A stretch of 64,000 bases of DNA from Pseudomonadota bacterium (GCA_023386155.1 JAEWKH010000148.1:16054-80053), one strand, 5' to 3'. Counted from the first letter of the stretch, positions 52,725 through 62,613 are shown. The notes: generated by a model from the sequence alone, not told the origin. Made by a program: numbers and translations.

Positions 52725-53591
52725 TCAGTCAAGATTGATGGTTCCGAGGGCGAAGCCCGACTTGTCCTGGGTGATCCAGACCACTCCGTCCCCGAGGATC
52801 ATCCCCTTGTCCCGCACGAAGACGGACTCGAAGGTGGATTTGGCGACCGCCTCGCGGATGGCGTCGTTCAGGACAGTCTCCTTCGCGGCGATCAGCTGGT
52901 CGCGGTCCCGGATGGTGCGCCTGATCCGTCCGGTCACCGCCAGGGGATAACGGGCGACGCGGGAGAGAAGTTCGGCATCGTCGGACCGGAACGCGGCCTT
53001 CACGCGCCTGAAGCCGTAATAGGCCGCATAGGGATCGAACTTCTGGGCGCGGTAGCTCGCCTCGATCTCGGGCGCCAGCTTCGGCCGCGAGAAGCCGGAA
53101 TCGGTCGCCCTGGCCGGCAGGTCCAGGGATTGGCGCAACTCGCGCGCGAGAAGGTTGAGGGCCCGGTGGCGGTCGTAGAGCGCCTGGAGCTCCGGCGAGC
53201 GCGCCCGGCCCGCCCCGGTGGCAAGGGATCCCGTGATCTCCTGCTCGCGAGCCTTCGCGTCCGGTCCGTTGCGGCCGCGGGCCGCCGGCCCGGCGGCTTC
53301 CTTCAGCGCCCGGTCGAGCTGGTTCCTGGCGATCCAGAGCCGCTCCTCGACCTCGGCCAGGACTTCCTCGTGGGACGGCCTGAAGCCGGGACCGCGCCCG
53401 AGGTCGGAGGGCAGGGCCTTCATGGCCTCCTGGGGCTTGGGCCCACTCTCGCCGGACGGATACCGCGGATCGACCTTGTAGGTTCGCCCGTAGACCCTCA
53501 CGAAGAAGGGGTCGGCCCTGACGGGAAGGGCGATGGAGAGCGCCACCAGGCATGCGAGCAGCGCGGCATGTCTGGCCATGAAGCCGGTCAT
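52725..53591 (-). CDS. exported hypothetical protein
   Basis: A 288-aa protein with a signal peptide (about 1-26, SIALPVRA). The mature part is charged and helical in the middle (EEVLAEVEERLWIARNQLDRAL). No family recognised. It overlaps the upstream DUF900 gene by 4 bp (ATGA), so the two are translationally coupled and probably work in one envelope process. Confidence 0.65.
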   Translation of the reverse strand: MTGFMARHAALLACLVALSIALPVRADPFFVRVYGRTYKVDPRYPSGESGPKPQEAMKALPSDLGRGPGFRPSHEEVLAEVEERLWIARNQLDRALKEAAGPAARGRNGPDAKAREQEITGSLATGAGRARSPELQALYDRHRALNLLARELRQSLDLPARATDSGFSRPKLAPEIEASYRAQKFDPYAAYYGFRRVKAAFRSDDAELLSRVARYPLAVTGRIRRTIRDRDQLIAAKETVLNDAIREAVAKSTFESVFVRDKGMILGDGVVWITQDKSGFALGTINLD

Positions 53592-54757
53592 GGCCGTCTC
53601 CGCCGCGGGGTGCGTGCCGGCGCCTGCAGGCGGTATCGCTGCATGTCGGTGCGGTCACGGTTGGCGATCTGGTCCTGCCTCCCGCCGGCGAGGACGGCGG
53701 CAATGTCGTCCCGCACCACCGGGAAGATCCGGTAATACTGGTGGCTCTGGAAATCCTGCCGCGGGTCGATGGCGTCGCTGACATCCACGGCCGTGACCTT
53801 GTCGCTGATCATCGCCATGTTCTCCGGCCCGTCCACGCCCAGGCGCGGGCCGTTGAACTTGGTCACCGAGCTCAGGGTCGAGAGGATCCAGTCCTTGCGG
53901 GTGTGGTACACGGTGACGCGGCTGCCGAGGCGCGGCAGGTGCCGGAATTCCCGGACATCCTCGAACGCGTCCTCGTCCTCGTCCGCTGCGGCGAGGACGA
54001 CCTGGTCGAAGGTCCTGCGCAGGCGGTTGGGATCCGGCGTCTCGGTCGGCAGGCCGACCAGGGCCGGAAAGGGGCGTTCCTCCACGTCCATCGCGGGAGC
54101 GTCGACCGTGTGGACGTATTCGCGCGGCTCGCCCTGGGGCACCTGCATCAGGGCTTGCACCGCATAGCGGAGCGCATAATTCCCCATGCTGTGGCAGAGG
54201 AGATGCAGCGGCTGGCGGCAGATCGCGCTGCGGGGGAGGCCGTCGATGAAGTCGTAGAGAATGCGCATCGTGCGGGCGATGGCCACGCCGGATGCGCGCG
54301 CGGTGCCGCGATCGTGGAAGTAGTCGCTGTAGGGCAGGGGCGTCGGCAGGGGCGTGCCGATGGAAGGCCAGGTGAACGCGAACACATTGGCATCGATGCC
54401 GTAGAAGTCGACGATCGTCGCGGCGCGCTCAATGGCTTCCTTGAAGGTGTTCGAGAAGCCGTGGATCACCACGAGGGTCGGCCGTCCGCCCTCCTGCATG
54501 TCCTGCCGCAGCTTCTCGAAGATGTCCCGGCTGCCGCGCAGGATCGTCGGTCCGAAGAGCTGCTCCGGCGCTACATAGAGCGAATCCGCCACGAAGCGCG
54601 AACTCATCCCGGTGACGCTTGCCTGCGCGCTGCCGAAGCGCACCGCCGTGCCGTCGATGGGCCCGGGCTCCGAGCCGAAATCGATGATCGTCGCGCCGCT
54701 CGCATCGGTGAGCGGCATGCGGTTGGTTGCGAAATAGACTGTCACATTCCGCGCCAT
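53588..54757 (-). CDS. alpha/beta hydrolase (DUF900), cytosolic
   Basis: A 389-aa DUF900 hydrolase without export signal: FATNRMP near the N terminus, HGFSNTFKEAIERAA, Ser in LLCHSMGNYALRYA, and a His in VTVYHTRKDWIL. The C terminus is Arg rich (PARTPRRRRP). ATG 54757 has GGAGAG upstream. First gene of a pair with the exported hypothetical. Confidence 0.82.
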   Translation of the reverse strand: MARNVTVYFATNRMPLTDASGATIIDFGSEPGPIDGTAVRFGSAQASVTGMSSRFVADSLYVAPEQLFGPTILRGSRDIFEKLRQDMQEGGRPTLVVIHGFSNTFKEAIERAATIVDFYGIDANVFAFTWPSIGTPLPTPLPYSDYFHDRGTARASGVAIARTMRILYDFIDGLPRSAICRQPLHLLCHSMGNYALRYAVQALMQVPQGEPREYVHTVDAPAMDVEERPFPALVGLPTETPDPNRLRRTFDQVVLAAADEDEDAFEDVREFRHLPRLGSRVTVYHTRKDWILSTLSSVTKFNGPRLGVDGPENMAMISDKVTAVDVSDAIDPRQDFQSHQYYRIFPVVRDDIAAVLAGGRQDQIANRDRTDMQRYRLQAPARTPRRRRP

Positions 54758-55133
54758 GACCCGTCTCTCCACCCGGGGCCAGTGTCTCACGTCCGAGGCC
54801 GGGTGTCAGCCGATGGAGTTCGGTGCAAAGGGTCCGGCAAAACCCGCATGGGAGAAGGGGAAATGCCCTAAACGCCGAGATGAATGACCCTGGATGGTCC
54901 GCCTCGCAATGTCACCAGCGGCAAAAAGTCGATGATGACGCTTTCACCACGTTCTCTCACGCGCACCCCATCCTTCGAGACGCAGCTGCGTTCCTCAAAG
55001 TGCGGCTCATCATTCGTTGTGAGGCGCAGACGCTTTTTCCCTCCCCCTTGTGGGGAGGGATCAAGGGTGGGGGTGTGAGCGCTGGACTGGACCAGCGTGG
55101 CGCCGACACCCCCACCTCCAGCTCCTCCCCATC

Positions 55134-55251
55134 GCAAGTCGGGTGTTCCCGACTTGCACAACAAGAACGGATCTCGGGAACACCCGAGATCCGGGTCGGG
55201 TGTTCCCGACTTGCGCTAGAGGAAGCCCATCTCAGGCAGGCCTGAGATGGG
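55134..55251. repeat. cluster of four stem-loops with 4-nt loops
   Basis: Stem-loops at 55134-55157 (GCAAGTCGGG-TGTT-), 55169-55192 (GGATCTCGGG-AACA-), 55195-55210 (GTCGGG-TGTT-) and 55226-55251 (CCCATCTCAGG, 11-bp stem). The first three share the core CGGG-TGTT-CCCG or its complement. All stems are perfect. Confidence 0.85.
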
Positions 55252-55420
55252 GGGAAGAGAGCCTGTCGGCGCATCATGAACCAGATTCTCAGCATAAGGG
55301 CTCAAAGTGCTCAATCCGTTGATAGCCGCCACCGATCCCGGATCGCGTCCGGAAAGGGGGACCTGACGCCGGCTCTTGTATTCTGTTCGGGATCCCGGAT
55401 AACTCTGCAGCCGGGCGATT

Positions 55421-55535
55421 AGAGCATCGGACTCAAAAGCGGGGGCCACTTTCGAGATCGGATCCGATGCTTCACTCTTTGAAGAGCGCATCGTTGTTCG
55501 CGGAAAACCGGCTCCACTTTTCCGCACGTTGCGCT
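55421..55535. repeat. dispersed palindromic repeat, full copy
   Basis: AGAGCATCGGACTCAAAAGC, CACTTTCGAGATCGGATCCG, ATGCTTCACTCTTTGAAGAG, CGCATCGTTGTTCGCGGAAA, ACCGGCTCCACTTTTCCGCA and GTTGCGCT. The closest relative is the copy at 33551. Confidence 0.85.
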
Positions 55536-55548
55536 GGAAGGCTGGGGT

Positions 55549-57480
55549 ATGCGTATTCGGATCGGCTATCAACCCTCGATCACCGCGCTTTTCGTGGCGG
55601 TTGTGCTGACTGTCGGCCTCGCCCTGGTTTTTCTCAGCTTCGACCGGGCCCGGTCGATCACCCGCTCGGCCGCCCTGTCCTTCATCGACCGCGTCGCCGA
55701 CCATACGGCCGACCGGGTCGACGGGCAGTTCAAGGACGTGCTCGACATCCTCGAGGTGTTGCGGCAGCTCCAGCCCGTCGAGGGCGGCGCGATCCTGGAT
55801 AACGATGAGCTCCATGCCGTCCTGGCCGCCCTCCTGCGCCGGCATCAGCAGCTCTACAACATCTATGTCGGCTATTCCGACGGCGCCTTCATCGAGCTCG
55901 ACGCGCTCGATCGGGCCGGGCCGGCGCTGCGCGCCCAGCTCAAGCCTCCGGCGGGCACGGTCTTCCGCCTCACCGTCATCGAGACGCCCAAGGGCGGCTC
56001 GTCGAGAATAAGGTTCACCACGTATTTCTCGGCCGATCTCAAGGTTCTCGCCCGGGAGCAGCGCGAGGCGGATTACGATCCGCGCGGGCGGCCATGGTAT
56101 CAGGATGCCTTCAATCCGGGCGCCGGCTCCATCACGGAGCCCTATGTCTTCGGGTCGGGCGCCCTGATCGGCTATACGGTGCGCGTGCCGTTCACGCAGG
56201 GGCGGGGCGGAATCGCCGCGGGGGACATCCTGCTCATCGACGCGGACGCGTTTCTCCTGTCCCAGAAGCTGGGAAATTCCGGCGTCGTGTTTCTCTTCGA
56301 CGACAGCGGCAAGGTCGTTGCCCATCCGCGCATGTCGGAGGTCCTGTCCGCCCCCCGGACTGCGGACGCCCCGCTCGATCTGCCGCCCCTCAACCGGATG
56401 CTGGACGTCGACATCACCCAGCCCCTGGACGCGTGGCACCGGGGCGGCGCGGCGCAGCAGATCTTCGACGCTGCCGACGGGCGAACCTACGTGGCGGCCT
56501 TCCGGCCCATCGAGAGCTCCGGCGCCTCCGGGCTGCGGCTGGCCGTCGTGGCGCCGCTCGACGAGTTCTTCGCGGAGATCGAGGAGAGCCGGCAACGCCT
56601 GTCCCTGCTGGCGCTCGGCTTCGTCCTCGCCTCCCTGCCGGTCATCTGGGGGATCGGCTCGCTGCTGTCCCGCTCCATGAAGGCGCTCGCGGTCGAGACG
56701 GATCGCATCCAGAAATTCCAGACCGACGGGCCGGCGCGGGACGTCCGTTCGATCATCCGCGAGATCGACGATCTCGGGCGCTCGATCTCCACCATGCGAA
56801 CCGTGGTGCGCACCTTCGCGACCTTCGTTCCGAAGCGGCTCGTGCAGCAGCTTCTCGCGACAGGCGACGCCCTCCGGCTCGGCGGCTCACGGCGAGAGGT
56901 GACGATCCTGTTCAGCGACATCGCCGGGTTCACCAACATCACCGAGAAGGCCGATCCCGAGCAGGTGATGCTCCGCACTTCGCGCTATCTCGCCGTTCTC
57001 TCCGCGGTCATCATGGAGCATGGCGGCACGGTGGACAAATTCGTCGGCGATGCGGTCATGGCGATCTGGAACGCCCCGGCGGACGATCCCGATCACGTCG
57101 CCAATGCCTGCGCGGCCGTCCTGGCCTGCCGGGAGGCCAACCAGAGGCTCAACGAGGAGTTCGAGCGGGAAGGCTGGCCCGCCTATCGCACGCGCTACGG
57201 CCTCCACACCGGAGAGGCGGTCGTCGGCACCATCGGATCCGACGACCGCATGGCCTACACGGTCCTCGGCGCATCGGTGAACCTCGCCGCGCGGCTCGAG
57301 CCGCTCAACAAGGATTACGGCACCGAGATCCTGGTCAGCGACGCCATCCGCGAGCGCGTCGCCGACCGCTTCGCGTTCCGGATGGTCGATACGATCCAGC
57401 CCAAGGGTTTCGAGGCCAAGGTTCAGGTCTACGAGCTCTGCGGCGCGTTGGAGGAGAAGGGTGCGGAGGTGGGCGGATAG
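55549..57480 (+). CDS. membrane class III adenylate/guanylate cyclase with Cache sensor
   Basis: A 643-aa receptor cyclase. First helix about 13-33, periplasmic dCache-type region (about 40-340, YDPRGRPWYQDA motif), second helix about 350-372, HAMP-like linker and cyclase domain (about 440-625). The cyclase keeps metal Asp residues (FSDIAGFT, VGDAVMAIW) and the transition-state Asn and Arg (GASVNLAARLE), so it should be active. Likely product cAMP, by family. Confidence 0.9.
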   Translation: MRIRIGYQPSITALFVAVVLTVGLALVFLSFDRARSITRSAALSFIDRVADHTADRVDGQFKDVLDILEVLRQLQPVEGGAILDNDELHAVLAALLRRHQQLYNIYVGYSDGAFIELDALDRAGPALRAQLKPPAGTVFRLTVIETPKGGSSRIRFTTYFSADLKVLAREQREADYDPRGRPWYQDAFNPGAGSITEPYVFGSGALIGYTVRVPFTQGRGGIAAGDILLIDADAFLLSQKLGNSGVVFLFDDSGKVVAHPRMSEVLSAPRTADAPLDLPPLNRMLDVDITQPLDAWHRGGAAQQIFDAADGRTYVAAFRPIESSGASGLRLAVVAPLDEFFAEIEESRQRLSLLALGFVLASLPVIWGIGSLLSRSMKALAVETDRIQKFQTDGPARDVRSIIREIDDLGRSISTMRTVVRTFATFVPKRLVQQLLATGDALRLGGSRREVTILFSDIAGFTNITEKADPEQVMLRTSRYLAVLSAVIMEHGGTVDKFVGDAVMAIWNAPADDPDHVANACAAVLACREANQRLNEEFEREGWPAYRTRYGLHTGEAVVGTIGSDDRMAYTVLGASVNLAARLEPLNKDYGTEILVSDAIRERVADRFAFRMVDTIQPKGFEAKVQVYELCGALEEKGAEVGG

Positions 57481-57537
57481 AGCGGGAGATGAGCGAGTCA
57501 GGCGCTCCCTGGCGAAATCCGTCCAGGGGGCGAAAGG

Positions 57538-57861
57538 TTATCGATGTTCGATGATCGTGTATTCCGCGTCGATCACGCCATCCTGTGGCGGTGGCTGGGC
57601 GCGGCGCACGCGGCGGCGAGCGTAGAAATACAAGGCCGTGCCGCCAGCGAGCAGGAGAGGGAACACCACGAAGATGCCGATCAGCATCATGGCCAGCAAG
57701 GCAATTCCTGCCACAGCCACGGCTAGCATCTTCACCAGAAAGGACAGAACGCCGCCGGAGCGTGTGGTGATCGTTCGTGTCCTAAAGACCGCATAGTCCA
57801 AGATGGATCCTCCAGTTGCGGGAGCGCTCGTCGGCGCAAGGGCAAGAGAGGTGTCCGACAT
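57538..57861 (-). CDS. small membrane protein
   Basis: A 107-aa protein with one long or two short hydrophobic helices at about 42-82 (LAVAVAGIALLAMMLIGIFVV) and a basic-then-acidic C terminus (RRRVRRAQPPPQDGVIDAEY). No family recognised. The gap 57862-58215 beside it shows no gene and becomes AT-rich from 58020, probably the promoter of the large cyclase-ATPase gene. Confidence 0.65.
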   Translation of the reverse strand: MSDTSLALAPTSAPATGGSILDYAVFRTRTITTRSGGVLSFLVKMLAVAVAGIALLAMMLIGIFVVFPLLLAGGTALYFYARRRVRRAQPPPQDGVIDAEYTIIEHR

Positions 57862-58215
57862 CGCGAGCGGCGACCCGCCCGCCAGAGGGGCCCGGACCCC
57901 TAGGCTTTCCTAATGTGGGCTGGGAATGGGGCGGATGCAAGACGGGCTTTGCAGTTCGGACGTTGGGCGGGATCCTTCCGCGAGGCTTCCGATGGATAAC
58001 CGTGCCTAGGTCTGGATCATCAGTGCTATGATCACGTAGAAGATAGGAAAAATGCCTGGCATATGAAACGAAATAAAGTATATTTTCCGAGCTGAAAAAT
58101 GTGCGTGACTCTACCAAATGGTATTCGCCAATGTGCAGCTTGCATTGTATGCGCGGCATCTCATTAAATGACGAAGTGTAGCCATAATTTGGCGTTGGAG
58201 ATCTGAGGCTTGGCA

Positions 58216-61200
58216 ATGAATTGCCCACGCTGTGCACACCCCAGTCCGGACAATGCACGGTTTTGCAGCCAGTGTGGAGCGCCTCTCGCCCAGGATGTAT
58301 CCGTATCGAACGCTTCTGCGACGCAACCCGAGAGCACGGAAGAATTCAAACCGGTCACGATTCTCTTCGCGGACATCGTTGCTTCGACTGAACTTGTTTC
58401 AAGGCTCGATCCCGAGCAGGCCATGCGGCGTCTCGGGCCGGCGGTCACGCTCATGCGGCGAGCCGTGGAGCGTCTCGGCGGGACCGTCATTCATTCTCTC
58501 GGCGACGGGATCATGGCGCTGTTCGGCGCGCCGCATATCCAGGAAGGGCATGCGTTGCTGGCATGCCAGGCGGCATTGGCCATTCAGTCCGAGATAAAGC
58601 AGGCGCACGGGAAGGTCGCCGTCCGGATCGGCCTGCATTCCGGCTTGATCGTGTCCGAAACGAAATTTGCGGCACCCGTCAACGAACGGGAGGTCTATGG
58701 TGTCGCCATTCATATCGCCAACCGGGTGCAGTCCCTGGCCGAGCCGGGGACGGTTTATATCAGCGAGGAGTGCTACCACCTCGTCGAGCGCTATTGCTCG
58801 ACCCGGTGGATCGGCCGCCGCAGCCTCCGCGGGCTGTCCTACGACATCGGCATCTACGAACTTCTCGGTTTGCGGCCGTCGTCGTCGGAGGAGCTTTTCA
58901 AGAGGTCGAACCTGACCCGGTTCCAGGCCCGCGAGCACGAGATGGCGGATCTCGAAGCGTCCTTGCAGGCCTCTCTGCGCGGCGAAAGCCACATCGTGGG
59001 GATCTGCGGCTCGGCAGGTAGCGGAAAGTCCAGGCTCTGCTATGAGTTCGCCGAACGGTGCCGGAGAGACAATATCCCGGTCATCGAAGTCAGGGCGCAG
59101 CCTTATGGAAAGGCCGCTCCCATTCAGCCTGTTCTGGAAATCGTTCGGCTGCTGCTTGGCATCTCGGCCGCCGATGATCCCGCCAAGGCGCGAAGCCAGA
59201 TCGAGGTGTGTCTGGAGCGTCTCGGGCCTCATCCCGAGAACGCATTGCCGATTCTATGCGACTTTCTTGGTGTCGCCGATACAGGCCCCTTGCCGGCTAT
59301 AACCCCGAAAGTGCGGCATGCGGCACTTCTGGATACCATCTCCTGGCTGGTTGGGAAGCACGCGTCCAACCCCTACGTCATCATCTTGGAAGATCTCCAT
59401 TGGCTGGACGAAGCCAGCGAGTCCTTCCTGGAAGCGCTCCGGGATTCCATCATCGGTTCACACGCCCTGCTGGTCGTCAATTACCGGCCCTCCTATCAGT
59501 CATCCTGGATGAACCGGGACGGCTTTCAGCTCCTGGAGTTGCATGAACTCGGCCACATCCAAATGGAGGATATCGTTTCTTCGGTTATCGGCTCCCATCC
59601 GGATTTGGCCGATCTGCGCAATCGCATCGTGGAGCGCTCGGGCGGAAATCCGTTCTTCGCGGAAGAGATCATCCATTCACTGGTCGATAATCAGGTGCTG
59701 ATCGGCAAGCCTGGAGACTATCGCCTCGGTGGAGAGATCGACGAGAACCCTCTTCCGGTCACTCTTCAAGCGGTCGTCGGCGAACGCATCGACAGGCTTC
59801 CGAGCTTCGACCGTACGCTCCTGCAGATGGCCTCAGTCATCGGAAAGGAGGTGCCGTATGCCGTTCTGGAGGCAGTGAGCGCGCAGGAACAGAGTGCCGA
59901 GATCAAGCCGTCGCTCCGCCGGCTATGCGACGTCGAACTCCTGCAGGAGCAGGACAGGCCGGGTGGACGCTACTATTCCTTCCGTCATCCGCTCATTCAG
60001 GAAGTCGCCTATTCAAGCCAGCTGAAAGCCCGGAGAAAGCGGCTTCATGCCTTCGTGGCCCCTGCCTTGGCCAGCTACTGGGCCGAGCGGCAGGATGAGA
60101 TGGCCGGACTCATCAGCTTCCATTACGAAGCGGCGGGCATACTCTCCAAAGCCGCCGAGTACGCCCGCAAAGCGGCGGAATGGATCGGATCCATGCACCC
60201 GGCGCAGGCGATCAGGCAATGGCAGGTCGTACACCGCCTCGTCCACGCTCAGAACCCGACGGCGAAGGACAAAGCGCTGCTCATCCTTGCAAGCGCCCAG
60301 ATCGCGTGGCTCGGATGGCGCGAGGGAATGGGAGCCAAGGACGCCGCTCCCTACATTCAGGAGGCTCTCGCCATCGCAAAGAAAACGGACGACACGATGA
60401 TTCCCTTGCTTCTTTTCGTGGAAGCGAGGATCAGCGGCGCGAGCGGAGGCGCGGCCGATCATTACGTCACCCGTGTCAAGGATGCATTGGCGATACTCGA
60501 TGGTGCGGCCGATCAAAGCCGGGCCGCGACGCTCTATGCCTCGTTGAGCCAGGCCTATGGCTGGGCCGGTCTCTTCAATGAGGCTCTCGAGGCCAATGAC
60601 CGTGCGCTGTCCCTGCTGCAATACGTGGAGGATTTCGAGAACCGCTTCCTGGGATACAGCGTCGAGCACTGGACGCTCAGCCTGAGGGCGAGGATCCTGA
60701 TCCATCTCAACCGCATCGACGAGGGGAGGGCGTGGCTCGATCACATGCTTGCAATCGAGGATGGATTGATCGACCCGACCGTTCAGTTCATCAGCCATCT
60801 CGGGTATGTCGATCTCGCCTGGCTCTCGGGAGATGCCGATATGGCTCAACGGCATGCGACGCGGGTGAGCCAGCTCGCGGAGCGCCATGGAACCCCCTAC
60901 CTGAGGGTGTTCGCATATGCGTGCACGGCGATGGCCCAAGCTCTCTCCGGCGACACGCAGGCAGCCGTTCACGGTTTCGAGGAGGGGCTGGACTTCATGC
61001 ACGCAGCAAGGGCGGCGCTGGATTACGAACCGGACATGATGGCCAGTCTGGCCGAATGCCAGGCGCTCGCGGGGCAGTATGGAGAGGCCTTTCTGACGGC
61101 GGAGCGCGCTATTGGCCTGTCCCGGGATCGAGCTGCTCGCCTCCCGGAATGCCGTGCCTTGATCGTGGCCGGAGAGGCACTCATCGAGCGCTTCGGGCAT

Positions 61201-61326
61201 GAGCGCTGCGAGGATGCCATAAGCTACTTCGAGAGGGCCGAGGCGTTGATCCGGATAACCGGGGCAACCGTCCTTGAACCGCGCCTGAAGGCTATGCAGG
61301 ACAAGCTTGCGGTCGCATGCCCGTAA
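58216..61326 (+). CDS. zinc-ribbon/cyclase-domain/AAA ATPase/TPR signalling protein
   Basis: A 1036-aa multidomain protein: zinc ribbon (Cys3, Cys6, Cys17, Cys20), class III cyclase-like domain (about 43-215), AAA_16-type NTPase with Walker A GSAGSGKSR near 260 and Walker B VIILEDLHWLDEAS, then TPR-like helices (about 620-1030). In the cyclase domain metal Asp residues remain (FADIVAST, LGDGIMALF) but the Asn position is His (AIHIANR), so cyclase activity is doubtful. Such proteins act as STAND-like signalling switches. ATG 58216 starts at the zinc ribbon. Confidence 0.88.
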   Translation: MNCPRCAHPSPDNARFCSQCGAPLAQDVSVSNASATQPESTEEFKPVTILFADIVASTELVSRLDPEQAMRRLGPAVTLMRRAVERLGGTVIHSLGDGIMALFGAPHIQEGHALLACQAALAIQSEIKQAHGKVAVRIGLHSGLIVSETKFAAPVNEREVYGVAIHIANRVQSLAEPGTVYISEECYHLVERYCSTRWIGRRSLRGLSYDIGIYELLGLRPSSSEELFKRSNLTRFQAREHEMADLEASLQASLRGESHIVGICGSAGSGKSRLCYEFAERCRRDNIPVIEVRAQPYGKAAPIQPVLEIVRLLLGISAADDPAKARSQIEVCLERLGPHPENALPILCDFLGVADTGPLPAITPKVRHAALLDTISWLVGKHASNPYVIILEDLHWLDEASESFLEALRDSIIGSHALLVVNYRPSYQSSWMNRDGFQLLELHELGHIQMEDIVSSVIGSHPDLADLRNRIVERSGGNPFFAEEIIHSLVDNQVLIGKPGDYRLGGEIDENPLPVTLQAVVGERIDRLPSFDRTLLQMASVIGKEVPYAVLEAVSAQEQSAEIKPSLRRLCDVELLQEQDRPGGRYYSFRHPLIQEVAYSSQLKARRKRLHAFVAPALASYWAERQDEMAGLISFHYEAAGILSKAAEYARKAAEWIGSMHPAQAIRQWQVVHRLVHAQNPTAKDKALLILASAQIAWLGWREGMGAKDAAPYIQEALAIAKKTDDTMIPLLLFVEARISGASGGAADHYVTRVKDALAILDGAADQSRAATLYASLSQAYGWAGLFNEALEANDRALSLLQYVEDFENRFLGYSVEHWTLSLRARILIHLNRIDEGRAWLDHMLAIEDGLIDPTVQFISHLGYVDLAWLSGDADMAQRHATRVSQLAERHGTPYLRVFAYACTAMAQALSGDTQAAVHGFEEGLDFMHAARAALDYEPDMMASLAECQALAGQYGEAFLTAERAIGLSRDRAARLPECRALIVAGEALIERFGHERCEDAISYFERAEALIRITGATVLEPRLKAMQDKLAVACP

Positions 61327-61344
61327 GTTCGGGCTATACCCGCA

Positions 61345-62010
61345 TCAACGATCCGGGAGCGTCCTCGCGGGTTTGACGAGAAGGGTGAACTCGCTCATCC
61401 CATAGCCGTCGATGAGGCGGACCTCGGATCCGAGGCGTTGCTCGCAGAAATCTGCCCACCGTCGGGGATCTGTGCAATAGAGGCCGGGTCTCGCCATTTC
61501 CCCATTGTTGGGCCTGTGGACGAAGTTGACGGCGAAGCCCTTGCGGCTGGTTTCACTCAGGCGAGACAGCGTGGACTCGATGAGATGCTCCCAGACGACC
61601 GGGTGCTGGTCGAGCATGACATTGAAGATGCCGCTCGCCAGGCTGTAATCCGCGGTGCGAGGGCTCTCCTCTCCATGATGAAAACGGATCCGATCGCCCG
61701 CATGAAGCTTCCTCGCTCTTCGAACCATTGCGGCCGACAGGTCTATTCCCAGATAGTCGACCGAAGCCCGAGGATGGTAGAGCGCAAGGTAGTCGAGAAG
61801 CGCTCCGTATCCGCATCCGAGATCGTTGAGCGAGAATGGAGAGTCGAAGTCGCAAAGGCTGAGAAGCTTCCGGAAGCGAAGGGCCTGCGTTGGCACGCAG
61901 CTCCAGTCGACGCCCAAAGGCGTCGGCCCATAGCGACGAACCTTTCGCGTGTAATATTGCGCGACTTGCCGATGGGCATCGGCAAGTTCGGCTGGCGATG
62001 GGCTCGTCAT
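61345..62010 (-). CDS. class I SAM-dependent methyltransferase
   Basis: A 221-aa methyltransferase: motif I LNDLGCGYGALLDYL near residue 62, acidic GIDLSAAMVRRA near 90, and ASGIFNVMLDQHP. It resembles Methyltransf_25-type small-molecule methyltransferases. It is 13 bp downstream of the basic-tail gene on the same strand and may be co-transcribed. Confidence 0.82.
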   Translation of the reverse strand: MTSPSPAELADAHRQVAQYYTRKVRRYGPTPLGVDWSCVPTQALRFRKLLSLCDFDSPFSLNDLGCGYGALLDYLALYHPRASVDYLGIDLSAAMVRRARKLHAGDRIRFHHGEESPRTADYSLASGIFNVMLDQHPVVWEHLIESTLSRLSETSRKGFAVNFVHRPNNGEMARPGLYCTDPRRWADFCEQRLGSEVRLIDGYGMSEFTLLVKPARTLPDR

Positions 62011-62022
62011 CCAGAGCGATGC

Positions 62023-62613
62023 CTACCTTCGCCTTGGCGTCTTTCGCGCGCTCTTGGATGCCGATTTGGCGGGAGCGGACTTGGCTGTCTTGGCAGGGGC
62101 TTTCCGCGCTGCCGTCGTGGCTCTCCCGGTTGCCCGAGGAGCCGTTCTCGGGAGCATGGGGATCGACACGATGATGTATGGCTGCGTCATGTAGAAGAGG
62201 CCGGTCGGCGCATTCCTCACAACGACCCTGCGTCCTTCCTCGCTTTGGGAATGGTGGGCCTGAAAGAGCACGGGGAGCGGCCGGCGGGACGCCAGATTCT
62301 CGACCATCATGTTCATGATGCGGTCGTTGCCGTTCACCCCGTCCTCGTCCGAGGGGTAGTTGACCAGATCGCCGATCAGCTCGAGCCATCTGTTGCGGGC
62401 GCGGGCATTCCAGAAACCGCCGAGGTTGAGAACCGCGACGCAATCCTTCAGCGAGCGTCCGCGCTGAAAGATCTCGAACTCCCTTTGAAGTTCAGCCATC
62501 TCCTCGATGCCGCCAAACGCTTCCTTCGGTCCTTGGGAAGGTCCGAAACGTAGGTTCATGAGGTCGAATAACCCTGAGATGAAGATATCATCCTCTTTCA
62601 TGATGCGACCCAT
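62023..62613 (-). CDS. uncharacterised protein with histone H1-like basic tail
   Basis: About 196 aa. The N-terminal 150 residues form an unrecognised domain (FISGLFDLMNLRFGPSQGP, LNLGGFWNARARNRWLELIG, FQAHHSQSEEGRRVVVRNA). The last about 45 residues are Lys/Ala/Pro repeats (ARKAPAKTAKSAPAKSASKS) ending ARKTPRRR, like bacterial histone H1 tails. GGAGGG sets ATG 62613. A polynucleotide-binding role is suggested by the tail only. Confidence 0.6.
   Translation of the reverse strand: MGRIMKEDDIFISGLFDLMNLRFGPSQGPKEAFGGIEEMAELQREFEIFQRGRSLKDCVAVLNLGGFWNARARNRWLELIGDLVNYPSDEDGVNGNDRIMNMMVENLASRRPLPVLFQAHHSQSEEGRRVVVRNAPTGLFYMTQPYIIVSIPMLPRTAPRATGRATTAARKAPAKTAKSAPAKSASKSARKTPRRR

Larger units (their letters stand above)
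54758..55548. other. 791-bp intergenic region with repeats
   Basis: No gene supported. It holds the tandem stem-loop block 55134-55251, a full dispersed repeat (55421-55535) and unassigned sequence. Small open frames here are composed of repeat sequence. Confidence 0.6.

Noticed and set aside
55134..55251. Tandem hairpins as a CRISPR array
   Set aside because: There are no regular direct repeats with unique spacers; units are inverted, of unequal spacing, and no cas gene is present.
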